In this document: one piece after another, positions 12,801 through 22,031 of the stretch
Numbering within the stretch: the stretch's first letter is position 1
Layout of the letters: the number at the start of each line of letters is the position of its first letter
From: Clostridia bacterium
GTDB lineage: Bacteria; Bacillota; Clostridia; TANB77; RGIG9151
DNA: 33,380 nt
Direction: 5' to 3'
Assembly: GCA_016287855.1 (NCBI GenBank)
Contig: JAEEXS010000004.1
Coordinates: 1 to 33,380, forward strand
The notes under the pieces: generated by a model
What the model saw: only the letters and a program-made list of their open reading frames with translations
What the model was told of the DNA's origin: nothing
Database searches by the model: none
Position numbers and translations under genes: made by a program

Positions 12801-13259
12801 CTAATCTGTTGTTTTTGTGTATTCTAATGTCACATAAGATTCTTGAAAAGCACTTCTGTCAGTATATACAATTATAGTAATTAATGTTTTATCACAATAA
12901 CAACTAATTGCAGTATTATCATAAGTTGCATGTGGCAGTGGTAAAAATATATTATCAGTATTTCTATATGCTGTACCTATTATTTTAGTTACATAATCTA
13001 TATTTGAAATATTATGATCTATAGTTTTGCCACCTATACTAGGTAATGCCCCGGTGTTTACTGTTTTTCTATAAATAGGCTTATTGTTAACCCAAGTTCC
13101 TATAACTGTTTCTGTTGTAGAATATATATTATTTTCTTTAAAACTATCATTTATTTCTTGCTGCAAATTTGTATTGTAAGTAGATGATAAATTCATATTA
13201 ATATTATCTCCACTTTCTTCAATTACAACATTTGTTCCATTTACTAAATTTTTTGCCAT
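12801..13259 (-). CDS. Tail fibre/receptor-binding protein, copy A, 152 aa
   Basis: A paralogue of the next gene: YSTTETVIGTWVNNKPIYRK, then a NHNISNIDYVTKI strand and the ending VTLEYTKTTD. The segments in between differ almost completely, as expected if the exposed loops were under selection for different receptors. The N-terminal half (MAKNLVNGTNVVIEESGDNI) differs from copy B. AGGAGG precedes the start. Placed between a large tail protein and copy B, in the late transcript. Confidence 0.7.
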   Translation of the reverse strand: MAKNLVNGTNVVIEESGDNINMNLSSTYNTNLQQEINDSFKENNIYSTTETVIGTWVNNKPIYRKTVNTGALPSIGGKTIDHNISNIDYVTKIIGTAYRNTDNIFLPLPHATYDNTAISCYCDKTLITIIVYTDRSAFQESYVTLEYTKTTD

Positions 13260-13270
13260 AAATTACCTCC

Positions 13271-15214
13271 TTAATAATAAACCTCTTCATTGTTATAGTA
13301 AAGTTGTTCATTGTTATACAATACTGGTTGAGTTTCTATTATTTCATCAATTCTAACACTTTGATTTATTGTATAATATTTGCCTACTATAAAATTAGGT
13401 CTTATAGTATTGTAAATTGTTTCTTCATCGTTAGATATAAAATCTATACTTGATATTAACTTATCAATATATATACTAAATTTAGTATAGAAATAATTTT
13501 GTATTGGATAAAATTCTATACTTGATATTTTTGTAGTATTATCACTATAATTAATTCTAATTTTAGTTGCTTTTGCATTGTTATAATCTTTTACATCAGA
13601 AACACTTGAATTAATTCTGTTTGAGCCTTGTTGATTAAATATAGGGTTATTAGAATCATTATTATTTATCATTCTTAATGTTGTATAAAAGTTTATGTTT
13701 AGATTTTCATAAATATTTTTTGTAATACTTTCTTGCTTATTCATTAATACATAATTAGTTTCGCCGATTAAACTTTGATTATAAATTGTTATATCATTCA
13801 AATTAGTATTAGGAATATTTAATGTTGAGATAGTAGTATTAGCATTTATAACCTTATTATATAAATTTCTAGCAAAAATCATTTTATTATTACTATTATA
13901 TAATCTTGCTTTATTTGGAACTAATAAATTTGTATTTGAATAATCCTCACCATTATAATTAATAGAATTATAATCAAAAACAATTTTTTTAGTAGTATTA
14001 GTTGTTGAATATAAAGGAAAATATATTTCTACTAGATTATATTTATTTCTATAATAAAAATCTACATAATCATATAATCCCGCAAAAATTTCTACTCCAT
14101 TATAAGAGCCTACTAAATTTAATATATATGAATTATCACTTTTAATATATCCAATATACAATTTTGTATCATCTGTGTCTCTATAATCTAAATAGAAAAA
14201 TACACCATTATTTATTTCAAAAATTGTACAATAGGACACTTTATAGCCTGTATCACCATATACTAAATTATATTCATATATTGTTTCTACTTGATTATTA
14301 TTAATTTTATAAATTCCACCTTTACCGACTGATGTATACATCAAAAACAAATAAATATTATTCATATCTTTTACATATATCTGAGATAAAAACTGTACTA
14401 AATAAGGTAATGTTATTTTTTTTACTAAAGTATAATTATTATCATAAATTTTATATTCATAATATGATGAAGGATTATCTGTATCTATTCCATAAATGTA
14501 AAGATTTTCTTCTCCAGTAGATTTATCTAATTTGACATCAAATCTTGTATAAAAAGCAACAGGAAGAATTGTTTCACTCCATTCATTAGAAGCTCCTACA
14601 TTTATTACAAATTTAATTATCCTTTCCTTACCATCTTCATTAAATATAATATAATAAGTTGCTCCATCAGGAGACTTTATTATTCTATTTTGTCTATATG
14701 GTGCTTGATTATAATGATATGGAATAACATAATCATTTCTCAATATTACTTCATACTCACCACTAATTAAACCACTAGCAAAAATATTATTCAATAATAA
14801 TACCTTACTTATCATATCATATTCTCCTATAGCGAATGTTAAACCATAGATATTATTATCTTCTGCTTGATTTAATGCTGTAATAGGATACAATTTTGTT
14901 CCACTTGCAAATTCAGTTATCATTTGTATTTCATTCAAATTACCATCTACTAAATATATAAATCCATAATAATTGTCTGATGTATCTTTATAATAACCAT
15001 AAATTAAATATTCTTCATACATTTCATTATATAATTTTCCTAATGCGACGACAGCATTTGCGTTTTGCTCGCTAGTTAAAATTGTGTTTATATTTTCAGC
15101 AATATTTTTATTCAATGTTTCGCTATTTTCGAAAGATGGAATATTATTACCATTTTCTATATCTAAATTGCCAGTAAAATATTTTAATAAATTATCTTTA
15201 TAATCTTGTGTCAT
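13271..15214 (-). CDS. Large tail/baseplate protein, 647 aa
   Basis: A long Asn/Tyr-rich protein. Residues 1-70 are helical; residues 75-410 consist of many short beta strands with repeated (Y/F)xY(I/L/V) patterns (IYGLTFAIGEYDMISKVLLL, FAGLYDYVDFYYRNKYNLVE) that suggest a propeller or beta-sandwich array. The C-terminus ends with a near-repeat, VLYNNEQLYYNNEEVYY. By position after the hub protein and before the fibre tips it is probably a baseplate or upper-fibre component. No named family is recognised. Confidence 0.65.
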   Translation of the reverse strand: MTQDYKDNLLKYFTGNLDIENGNNIPSFENSETLNKNIAENINTILTSEQNANAVVALGKLYNEMYEEYLIYGYYKDTSDNYYGFIYLVDGNLNEIQMITEFASGTKLYPITALNQAEDNNIYGLTFAIGEYDMISKVLLLNNIFASGLISGEYEVILRNDYVIPYHYNQAPYRQNRIIKSPDGATYYIIFNEDGKERIIKFVINVGASNEWSETILPVAFYTRFDVKLDKSTGEENLYIYGIDTDNPSSYYEYKIYDNNYTLVKKITLPYLVQFLSQIYVKDMNNIYLFLMYTSVGKGGIYKINNNQVETIYEYNLVYGDTGYKVSYCTIFEINNGVFFYLDYRDTDDTKLYIGYIKSDNSYILNLVGSYNGVEIFAGLYDYVDFYYRNKYNLVEIYFPLYSTTNTTKKIVFDYNSINYNGEDYSNTNLLVPNKARLYNSNNKMIFARNLYNKVINANTTISTLNIPNTNLNDITIYNQSLIGETNYVLMNKQESITKNIYENLNINFYTTLRMINNNDSNNPIFNQQGSNRINSSVSDVKDYNNAKATKIRINYSDNTTKISSIEFYPIQNYFYTKFSIYIDKLISSIDFISNDEETIYNTIRPNFIVGKYYTINQSVRIDEIIETQPVLYNNEQLYYNNEEVYY

Positions 15215-15222
15215 ACTACCTC

Positions 15223-16719
15223 CTATTGTATAAATGGTGTATTTAATGAATTATTTAATACGTTATCATTAGTAATTGTTATTTCTTCTACAATTAAATT
15301 TTCCCATATTATATTAGCACTTGCTTCTAAGTCTATATTTCTTGTTATATATTCGCCTTTATTAATATTACCTTTTGCTTTATTTCTTTGATTATCAAAC
15401 CAGTTAATAGCCTTTTCAGAATTATAACTTGATGTCAATGTGTAAACATAAAACACTTCATACGTATTATTTCCACTTGCATATATTTGTGTAGTTTTAC
15501 TTTTTACCATATACCATTTTTTTAATTCATTAATTGGTGCATTGAAATATACACTAGAACCAATATTATATAAATTATCTTGATAAGTTTTTATTGTTAA
15601 ATTAATTTCAGGATAACCTTTATATTTGATATAAGTCTGTGCTATTTGTAATAATTCATCACTTGACAATACATCGTTTCGACTTTCATATCTTTCTATT
15701 ACACCACTTCTACCTGTATTAGTATTAATACGGTTTATTTCTTCAATGTTTGATACAACCTGTCTACCTTCAATCAATGGTGTATATATTATTTCTATTA
15801 TAGTACCTGATGAATAAATACTCATACTATCATTACTTACGAAACGTGATTCTGTAGGATTATAATAAAAATCTGTGTCTATTCCAAGTTCTTTATCACT
15901 CATAGTGGAGAATGTTTTTTCATCACCATTCACTAATATTGATGTTATACTTCCAATTGGTGTTGTTGTTATAAACTCCCTAGTGTATCCACTAGCTACT
16001 AAGTTTTCTGTATAATCTATAGAACCAAATACTTGATTAGAAATTAATGCTTGTTTATTTCTATAATCTGATGTTGAATAACTAAACGATATATCTTGAA
16101 TATTATGTTCTTCAAAAAAACTTTGAGTATATTCTATTTCTGTTTCTTTTGTCATAAAATCAGGGTCATAAAAATCTATTGCTATAGTGTTTTGGTCTAT
16201 CATTCTAGTAAACCATTTTGCACTGCTTACCTCAGCAATATATTGAAATACATCATACGCTGATTTATTTTGAGTATTATAAGCTCCGATAGTATCATCT
16301 GCTCCATATATTTCAACATTACCTAAAACAAAACCATAATCGCTTATTTCATCTATTATTAATTGTATAGATTCTAAAATTGTTTTATTATCAATTACAA
16401 AATCTAATATTTTTCCTTCGCTTAAAAATGTTTTATAATCTAATATCTCTAAAGAACAGAACTTAGGCTCTCTTGGATTTAAACTTATTTTGCCTGTGTT
16501 TTTTACTACTCCACAAAATATTAATTCATTATCATGATAAATTAAACATTGAGAATAATCTTTTGGATAGTAAAAATTATTAACATAGTCATGATTCTCT
16601 TCCCAACTCTTAGGGTAACAATTATTCAAGATAGTTGAAGAAGTAGATAGCATTTCTTCTTTTATTTCAATTAAATTATTACAAACTACTTCTTCATTGT
16701 CTATATACATTTTAATCAT
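15223..16719 (-). CDS. Baseplate hub-like tail protein, 498 aa
   Basis: Its ATG overlaps the tape measure stop (ATGA), the usual place of the distal tail/hub protein. N-terminal part has CLIYHDNELIFCGVVKNTG and ISLNPREPKFCSLEILDYKT; residues 145-190 IGAYNTQNKSAYDVFQYIAE then SSAKWFTRMID and IAIDFYDPDF. The domain style is that of XkdQ/gp27-like tail hub proteins. No peptidase or glycosidase motif is evident. No separate Dit gene is seen, so this protein may combine roles. Confidence 0.65.
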   Translation of the reverse strand: MIKMYIDNEEVVCNNLIEIKEEMLSTSSTILNNCYPKSWEENHDYVNNFYYPKDYSQCLIYHDNELIFCGVVKNTGKISLNPREPKFCSLEILDYKTFLSEGKILDFVIDNKTILESIQLIIDEISDYGFVLGNVEIYGADDTIGAYNTQNKSAYDVFQYIAEVSSAKWFTRMIDQNTIAIDFYDPDFMTKETEIEYTQSFFEEHNIQDISFSYSTSDYRNKQALISNQVFGSIDYTENLVASGYTREFITTTPIGSITSILVNGDEKTFSTMSDKELGIDTDFYYNPTESRFVSNDSMSIYSSGTIIEIIYTPLIEGRQVVSNIEEINRINTNTGRSGVIERYESRNDVLSSDELLQIAQTYIKYKGYPEINLTIKTYQDNLYNIGSSVYFNAPINELKKWYMVKSKTTQIYASGNNTYEVFYVYTLTSSYNSEKAINWFDNQRNKAKGNINKGEYITRNIDLEASANIIWENLIVEEITITNDNVLNNSLNTPFIQ

Positions 16720-18554
16720 GAAACACCAACTCCATAATTATAATCATTAGGACTTCCACCACTATAAGTTTTAATATTATGAACTAATTGTCCTAATGGG
16801 TCTTGTTCAATATTAACATTATTATATACTTGAATATTAGGATTATATGTATTTTGCATTGATGATATTCTCGTACTATCTATTCCGTTTGCATACGGAT
16901 TAAACTTTTTAGGTACTACCGCTTCACCTTCGTGAATCATTGCTAACATATCATCTGGTACATAATTTGTTCCTGTTGCAAGTTTTGGTATTAGTGGTAT
17001 GTTTATTCCTTTACCACCAACTACAGGTACCCAATTTGGTATTTTAATTTTATTTAATCCTTTAATAAATCCATTTATTCCACCTATAATTGCATTTATT
17101 GGTGCTTTTATTATATTAGCAATACCTGACATTATGCTTTTAAATATATTTACTACATTTTGCCATGCTGCTCTCCAATTTCCGGTAAATACATTTTTTA
17201 TAAAATTAATTAAATTACTTATAATATTTTTCATCATATTAAATTGATTTCCTATTAAATCAAATATAGGTTTTACTATACCAAATGCTGCTTGAATTTT
17301 AGTAGATAATACACTTGCAAAAAAGTCTATTGCTGTAGTTAATGGCGGTAATATTACTTGTAATATCGTACTTAATAAATCAATAAATGGTGGTAATATA
17401 CTTGATATTATTTCTATTAAAGGTGTTATAATTGACATTAATATTTTAATTATTGGATTTAATAAATCTGCAATAGGTTTCAATAAAGGTAATAATGAAT
17501 TAATAATCTGTGTTAATGGTGGTAATATCATTTGTATAATTTGAAGTAATGGCGGTATTAATGTGTTTAATATTTGAATTGCTATTGGCATTATAGTTTG
17601 AAAAATATTAGATAATACTGGCATTATTTGAGTTAATAAACTTTGTAAAGCAGGTGCTATTGTTTGTATAATTTCTAATAAAGGTGGTATTATTACCGGA
17701 ATAATTTGTCCTAAACCAGAAAATACTTTTTCTCCTACTTTTCCTAATTTTGATATAACTCCAGTTAAACCCCCGAAAGGCTCTAATGCACCGTCAATTG
17801 ATTTTATTATATTTGCTACACCTCTAACTAATGCTGTTTTAGCATTCGCAATAGATGTTTGGATACCACCTGTTGCAGTATGTGCTGATTTACTTAAAGC
17901 TTCCATTGAGCCTGTACCCTCAGAATCAAGTTTATTTAGTGCCTCATTAAATTGGTCAATAGATATACTTCCATCTGATAAACCATCTTTTAAATTTTTA
18001 TATGATATTCCCATAGATTCGGCTACTTTACTCATCAATCCAGGTATTGCTTCATTCATTTGATTAAAGTCTTGAGCCGATACTTTTCCTGCAGACAATG
18101 CTTGTTTATACCCATATATAAATCTATCGACAGCCTCAGTAGAACCATTAGCAAAAACCATAGCACTATCATTTATAGATTTAAACATTGCCTCTGACTT
18201 TCCTAAATCTCCTGTTACTGTGAATAAATCTTGCACACCTGCTACTGCTTGGTCTAATGATGTTGGTAAACCTTGCACTGATTCATCAATTCTTTTAACT
18301 GATTCTGAAGCTTCATCAGCACTTACTCCGAATAGTTCCATTACTTTAGGATAATTATTCATTGTATCGATTCTTTGAGAAGCTCTATCAACATTTTCTC
18401 CAATTAGCTCTATTCCTTTTGAAACTGCTTTTGCTGTGATATTTCCAATAGCCATTGCTGCAGACATTTTACCAAATGAAGATGTAATGCCTCTTGTTTT
18501 ACTATCTAAATTAGAAGTATCACCGACAAATCTTACTAATACTTCACCTTCCAT
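16716..18554 (-). CDS. Tail tape measure protein, 612 aa
   Basis: N-terminal tape-measure domain (about 1-270): LVRFVGDTSNLDSKTRGITS, IDTMNNYPKVMELFGVSADE, VQGLPTSLDQAVAGVQDLFT, SAQDFNQMNEAIPGLMSKVA, all typical of this family. Residues 288-397 are hydrophobic 11-residue repeats. The C-terminal part has amphipathic helices and a Gly/Pro-rich end (MIHEGEAVVPKKFNPYANGI). Using the family rule of about 0.15 nm per residue, the tail would be roughly 90 nm. It follows a terminator placed after the tail tube gene, and the chaperone genes that normally sit between the two are absent here. Confidence 0.92.
   Translation of the reverse strand: MEGEVLVRFVGDTSNLDSKTRGITSSFGKMSAAMAIGNITAKAVSKGIELIGENVDRASQRIDTMNNYPKVMELFGVSADEASESVKRIDESVQGLPTSLDQAVAGVQDLFTVTGDLGKSEAMFKSINDSAMVFANGSTEAVDRFIYGYKQALSAGKVSAQDFNQMNEAIPGLMSKVAESMGISYKNLKDGLSDGSISIDQFNEALNKLDSEGTGSMEALSKSAHTATGGIQTSIANAKTALVRGVANIIKSIDGALEPFGGLTGVISKLGKVGEKVFSGLGQIIPVIIPPLLEIIQTIAPALQSLLTQIMPVLSNIFQTIMPIAIQILNTLIPPLLQIIQMILPPLTQIINSLLPLLKPIADLLNPIIKILMSIITPLIEIISSILPPFIDLLSTILQVILPPLTTAIDFFASVLSTKIQAAFGIVKPIFDLIGNQFNMMKNIISNLINFIKNVFTGNWRAAWQNVVNIFKSIMSGIANIIKAPINAIIGGINGFIKGLNKIKIPNWVPVVGGKGINIPLIPKLATGTNYVPDDMLAMIHEGEAVVPKKFNPYANGIDSTRISSMQNTYNPNIQVYNNVNIEQDPLGQLVHNIKTYSGGSPNDYNYGVGVS
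17364..17693 (-). repeat. Ten in-phase 11-residue repeats in the tape measure protein
   Basis: Residues 288-397 divide into ten consecutive 11-residue units with Pro fixed at position 3, for example IIPPLLEIIQT, IAPALQSLLTQ, IMPVLSNIFQT, LIPPLLQIIQM. The pattern [I/L]-x-P-x-[L/I]-x-x-[I/L] repeats without a gap, then is lost. Confidence 0.8.
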
Positions 18555-18573
18555 AATTTCTCTCCTTTCTACT

Positions 18574-18599
18574 AAAAAAAGTGAGGTTTACCACCCCAC
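18574..18599 (-). terminator. Terminator between tail tube and tape measure genes
   Basis: On the minus strand, stem GTGGGG/CCTCAC (one G-T pair), seven-base loop and seven T residues (18574-18580). No promoter follows before the tape measure ATG at 18554, so it probably acts partially, lowering downstream expression relative to the tail tube gene. Confidence 0.8.
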
Positions 18600-18611
18600 C
18601 TTAAAGGATTT

Positions 18612-19085
18612 TTAACTTGATGCAATTTCAGTTCCTTTTCCTATTAATTGCATTTCAAAACTAAATTCTGATTCATCTTCAGCTGCACCACCTAAATCAC
18701 TAAGATTTAATGATACTTGTGCTTGATATTTAGTATATTCTAATACTCCACCAGTTACTCCTGATAATAAATCGAATTGAATTAATATTCCTGAGAATTG
18801 TGCAACTTCACCATCTGCAATTAATGTATGAACTTTGTCTAGAAAAGAAATATCTCCTGCATTGTTTACATCTAGTTTTAATGTACCTGTTAATGTTACA
18901 CTAGCACCAGTGATTACTTTTCTTTGTAAAGCATCACAGAAAACATAAAAGTCTTTCTCTTCGAGCTCTGTTTCAACACCAATTTCTGACGTTGTACAGA
19001 TATTTGTAAAAGTTGGTGAATCAGTTGTTCCAGTATTTATTGCTAGATTTTTTATTAACTCTCTATTATTAATATACCATTCCAT
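18612..19085 (-). CDS. Major tail (tube) protein, 157 aa
   Basis: A beta-rich acidic protein (SEIGVETELEEKDFYVFCDA, ASVTLTGTLKLDVNNAGDIS, FEMQLIGKGTEIA) of the usual size for a tail tube subunit, lying after the head-tail completion genes and directly before the tape measure gene, with a terminator behind it as expected of a very highly expressed gene. Assignment rests on position, size and composition; no diagnostic motif is available. Start ATG 19085 has a GAGG site. Confidence 0.75.
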   Translation of the reverse strand: MEWYINNRELIKNLAINTGTTDSPTFTNICTTSEIGVETELEEKDFYVFCDALQRKVITGASVTLTGTLKLDVNNAGDISFLDKVHTLIADGEVAQFSGILIQFDLLSGVTGGVLEYTKYQAQVSLNLSDLGGAAEDESEFSFEMQLIGKGTEIASS

Positions 19086-19101
19086 GAATTTTCTCCTCTC
19101 A

Positions 19102-19503
19102 TTATGATATTCTATTGACTATACATTGTAAAGTCATTGTATAAGACACACGTCTTATATCTTCATAAGCTATTGTTCTTGGATTAGAAAATTGTTTTAT
19201 CATTATTTGCCATTGCTGGTTGTTCCATTCAAAATAAATGTTATTTCCTATTAGATTACCAATTTCAACACTTACATTCTTAGCATTTTGAATATTATCT
19301 CCATAAATGTTTACATCATAATAATTATATAATGAGTTTGTTTCCCATAATACAATCTTTTGTCCTGATGTTTCTTGAACTACGATAACTTGAATATCTT
19401 TATCGTTTGTCTTATATTCAGCCCGTATTTTGTAATCATCTATTATAGAACGTAAATAATCAATTAATACTAAGTTCTTATTTTTGATATCTTGCTCACT
19501 CAT
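19102..19503 (-). CDS. Tail terminator/completion protein, 133 aa
   Basis: Position (last before the tail tube) and the layout of a helical N-terminus (LVLIDYLRSIIDDYKIRAEY) followed by beta strands (IQVIVVQETSGQKIVLWETN, WQIMIKQFSNPRTIAYEDIR) and SYTMTLQCIV are typical of Gram-positive phage tail terminators (Minor_capsid_3-like). It would cap the tail tube and join it to the connector. Confidence 0.6.
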   Translation of the reverse strand: MSEQDIKNKNLVLIDYLRSIIDDYKIRAEYKTNDKDIQVIVVQETSGQKIVLWETNSLYNYYDVNIYGDNIQNAKNVSVEIGNLIGNNIYFEWNNQQWQIMIKQFSNPRTIAYEDIRRVSYTMTLQCIVNRIS

Positions 19504-19504
19504 A

Positions 19505-19867
19505 TTATATCTCCTTTAATGCAGATGAAACAGCATTCTTAACAATTTTCCCACTTGACTGACGAAATTGTCTAAAATACCATTGAGGCTTAGTACTCTT
19601 ATTTGTCCAATTAACATTTTTCATATTCCATACATAAACATCATAGCCAGTACCGCTTAATAATGAATATGTTTTGTTATACCCTCTTATTGGTTTTGCC
19701 ATTTCTGACCTTGCTAAATTTCCTGTTAAGTATGGATATGCGTCTGTTCCTTTGGTATATTCACGGGTGAATACTGCTACATTATAGACAACTCTATCTT
19801 CAAACTTATTTATTTGTTTTATAGGTAATTCTTTTACCCATTCAAATTTTATTTCTACTGCACTCAT
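19505..19867 (-). CDS. Head-tail joining/minor structural protein, 120 aa
   Basis: A basic protein with Trp/Tyr-rich middle (SLLSGTGYDVYVWNMKNVNW) and a helical end (RQSSGKIVKNAVSSALKEI). It has the NLARSEM and YPYLTGNLARS elements seen in gp10-type/minor capsid 2-like proteins, where a SG(x)L(R)-type motif precedes a beta region. Placed between the stopper and tail terminator, its role is probably tail completion. It overlaps its upstream neighbour by four bases. Confidence 0.6.
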   Translation of the reverse strand: MSAVEIKFEWVKELPIKQINKFEDRVVYNVAVFTREYTKGTDAYPYLTGNLARSEMAKPIRGYNKTYSLLSGTGYDVYVWNMKNVNWTNKSTKPQWYFRQFRQSSGKIVKNAVSSALKEI

Positions 19868-20166
19868 TTTACTGCTATTATAATATTTGCAAGTTTATTC
19901 CAAATCCAATTATCTTTAACATCTATTATAGAATAAGTTGTATTACCAAAGATTAATTGGTCTCCTTCTTTAACAGGTGTTTTACCTTTAACTATGAAAT
20001 ATCCTTTTGCTTCTGCTACTGTATCAGTACCAAATTTAACGGACATATCAGCGTTATATGGGCATACTTTTATCTTTACTTGACGTTTATCTTGGTCATC
20101 ATAATAATCGCTTATACCGCGGTTATTTTGTACCAAAATAGCCTTCATTCCATTAACATTAAACAT
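19864..20166 (-). CDS. Head completion/stopper protein, about 100 aa
   Basis: ATG 20166 directly follows the upstream stop and has a GGTG site seven bases away; a GTG at 20175 is possible but lacks one. Beta-rich sequence (MKAILVQNNRGISDYYDDQD, KIKVCPYNADMSVKFGTDTV, PVKEGDQLIFGNTTYSIIDV) with the VxEGDxL(I/V)xxxxYxI(x)DV ending typical of stopper proteins. It likely closes the connector after packaging. Confidence 0.6.
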   Translation of the reverse strand: MFNVNGMKAILVQNNRGISDYYDDQDKRQVKIKVCPYNADMSVKFGTDTVAEAKGYFIVKGKTPVKEGDQLIFGNTTYSIIDVKDNWIWNKLANIIIAVK

Positions 20167-20167
20167 A

Positions 20168-20536
20168 TTAATCACCGAATGGTAGATTTATACCCATATT
20201 ATAATTAATTGGATTTCCTCTATATAATAACCCAGCATTGCCTAATATTCTAAGTGCGTCTTTTGATATATCACTTATCAAATCGCTTTTCATTGCTCCT
20301 GCTTCTATTGAACCGCGATTATCTAAACTAGGGATATCATATTCTTCTATAAAACGTAATTGTTCCATACTTGCATTTTTAACAGCCTTAGGGCAAGATA
20401 TAGAGTCCCAATTAGGATTTCTATATCTTATACCTATTTGACTGTAAATCATTTCACAAGCCTTTTCAATTTTCCATTCCTCTTCAATAGTCATATTATA
20501 TTTATTATTAAATTCTTCTATTGTAAAGAAAGTCAT
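20168..20536 (-). CDS. Head-tail connector (gp6-like adaptor), 122 aa
   Basis: Starts TFFTIEEFNNKYNM, continues with helices containing KACEMIYSQIGIRYRNPNWD and CPKAVKNASMEQLRFIEEYD, then ISKDALRILGNAGLLYRG. The (A)xExIxxxxxxR and QxxFIEEY elements are those of adaptor proteins that extend the portal. It is the first gene after the major capsid gene, the standard place. Confidence 0.7.
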   Translation of the reverse strand: MTFFTIEEFNNKYNMTIEEEWKIEKACEMIYSQIGIRYRNPNWDSISCPKAVKNASMEQLRFIEEYDIPSLDNRGSIEAGAMKSDLISDISKDALRILGNAGLLYRGNPINYNMGINLPFGD

Positions 20537-20554
20537 AATTGACCTCCTTTCTAA

Positions 20555-21418
20555 TTATGCAGATATTTCTTCTACTAATTTAATTATAGCGTTTGGCTCA
20601 ACAACTTTAGCTCCAAACATAATGTTTCCTTCCATTACATAGTAACCTGGGAAACCTGGATAGTTGTTGTTATATTCTACGAATGAATCGAAGAATGAAT
20701 CACCAACTACTGCAAGTGGATTATAGAAATATCCTTTTACATCACCTAACATTGTGTCGTTTACTGGGAACATTTGAACTCCGTATGCCTCGTCAACTAC
20801 ACCCATATCAACACCTTTAACTCCTACTTCTGTTTCAAACTTAAGTATAGAAGTTAATGCTGATGCTAATTTTGCATGTTCTGTTGCTGATAATGCTAGT
20901 CTATAATCGCTATATACATTTTTATTGAATAAATTTGCTTTTAGATTATTTAATATTTCAATATAATCAGCCTGAGTTGCTGGGTCCCATTCTGCCTCTT
21001 CAGTTACACCATTAGCAAGAACAGTACCAAAACCATAAGTATCAACTCTTTTTGCAACTGCTTGGTCTTTTTTAGCCATGGCGTCTTCTAGAGTATTAAT
21101 GAAGTTAGTTCCTGATACTAATACAGGAATACGAATAGAATAATCCATTGGTAACTCTGTTAAATCTACTTTTTGTGAACTATATCCTAATAGCCCTGGT
21201 GTAAGAGCACTTGTAATTTCTTTTGTGCTTCTTACATTAACAGTAGCTTCTCCTGATTTTAGAATTTCAATCATTGGAGTACCTGCTGTTCTTAATTCTC
21301 CAATATAATTTGGATTTAAAAATTTGTAAAATTGTGAGTTGTAAAGTAAAGATTCATAAATACGTTTTGCAACTGATTGTAAATCTAAACTATAAACTCC
21401 GTCTTGTGTATAATTCAT
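20555..21418 (-). CDS. Major capsid protein, 287 aa
   Basis: HK97-type by position after scaffold and by length. Visible elements: SLDLQSVAKRIYESLLYNSQ, FLNPNYIGELRTAGTPMIEI, VDLTELPMDYSIRIPVLVSG, GVQMFPVNDTMLGDVKGYFY and FVEYNNNYPGFPGYYVMEGN. Codon use is more G-rich than the neighbours, as expected for a heavily translated gene. An AGGAGG site precedes ATG 21418. There is no N-terminal delta domain, which agrees with the separate scaffold gene. Confidence 0.85.
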   Translation of the reverse strand: MNYTQDGVYSLDLQSVAKRIYESLLYNSQFYKFLNPNYIGELRTAGTPMIEILKSGEATVNVRSTKEITSALTPGLLGYSSQKVDLTELPMDYSIRIPVLVSGTNFINTLEDAMAKKDQAVAKRVDTYGFGTVLANGVTEEAEWDPATQADYIEILNNLKANLFNKNVYSDYRLALSATEHAKLASALTSILKFETEVGVKGVDMGVVDEAYGVQMFPVNDTMLGDVKGYFYNPLAVVGDSFFDSFVEYNNNYPGFPGYYVMEGNIMFGAKVVEPNAIIKLVEEISA

Positions 21419-21420
21419 AA

Positions 21421-21942
21421 TTAATTCCTCCTAATCAAATCTTTTAAACTTGTTTTTCTTGTAATTTTTATTTCTTCTTTTGGTTTTACTGTCGAATTAA
21501 AACTTGTTTCGTTAGGTATCTCGGTCTTCTTATCAGGTTCAGGAAAATAGGTCGCTTTATATTTTTCCTTAATCATTGAAATAGCTTTTGCGTCATCTTC
21601 TTCATCTTTAAATAATGAGTTTCTTAACGCAGATATCTCTTCTAGATTTTCTTTCTTAAACCCTTGAGACACCATTTCTACTTGAAGTTTTAAACCTCTA
21701 GTATTATTAGTTAGTTCTGTGTTTCTTGTTTCAATATCATTGTAAGATTTTTCAAGTTTATTGTATTTTTCTTCTAGTTCCATATAATTTGCAGTGTTTT
21801 CTTTTATGGTATCTTTTCTTACCTTTTCAATTTCATCACTAGAAACATATCCCTTCCTAATATCTTTTTCCAACTTTTCGATGTTTATATCATCGTTGGA
21901 TAGTTGGATATCCTTGTTTGTGATATACTTTGATATATCCAT
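21421..21942 (-). CDS. Scaffold protein, 173 aa
   Basis: A highly charged, largely helical protein directly upstream of the capsid gene: coiled coil at about 50-95 (MELEEKYNKLEKSYNDIETR), an acidic middle (SLFKDEEDDAKAISMIKEKY), a Pro/Lys-rich linker and a basic C-terminal helix TRKTSLKDLIRRN that would bind the capsid protein. It matches the usual gp20/scaffold layout in Gram-positive phages. A strong GGAGGAG site precedes ATG 21942. Confidence 0.75.
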   Translation of the reverse strand: MDISKYITNKDIQLSNDDINIEKLEKDIRKGYVSSDEIEKVRKDTIKENTANYMELEEKYNKLEKSYNDIETRNTELTNNTRGLKLQVEMVSQGFKKENLEEISALRNSLFKDEEDDAKAISMIKEKYKATYFPEPDKKTEIPNETSFNSTVKPKEEIKITRKTSLKDLIRRN

Positions 21943-21982
21943 TTTTTTCTCCTCCTATTTGTCGACATTTTTAGAAGTGCGG

Positions 21983-22005
21983 TGTCTACTTAAAGTTTAT
22001 AGACA
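21983..22005 (-). other. Hairpin in the leader before the scaffold gene
   Basis: The 89-base gap between the MuF-like and scaffold genes contains TGTCTA/TAGACA with an 11-base loop. There is no T-tract, promoter or open frame. It could be an RNA-processing or stabilising element that raises scaffold/capsid messenger levels. Confidence 0.4.
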
Positions 22006-22031
22006 TTCAAGTAAACATGCTGGTCTTTGTT

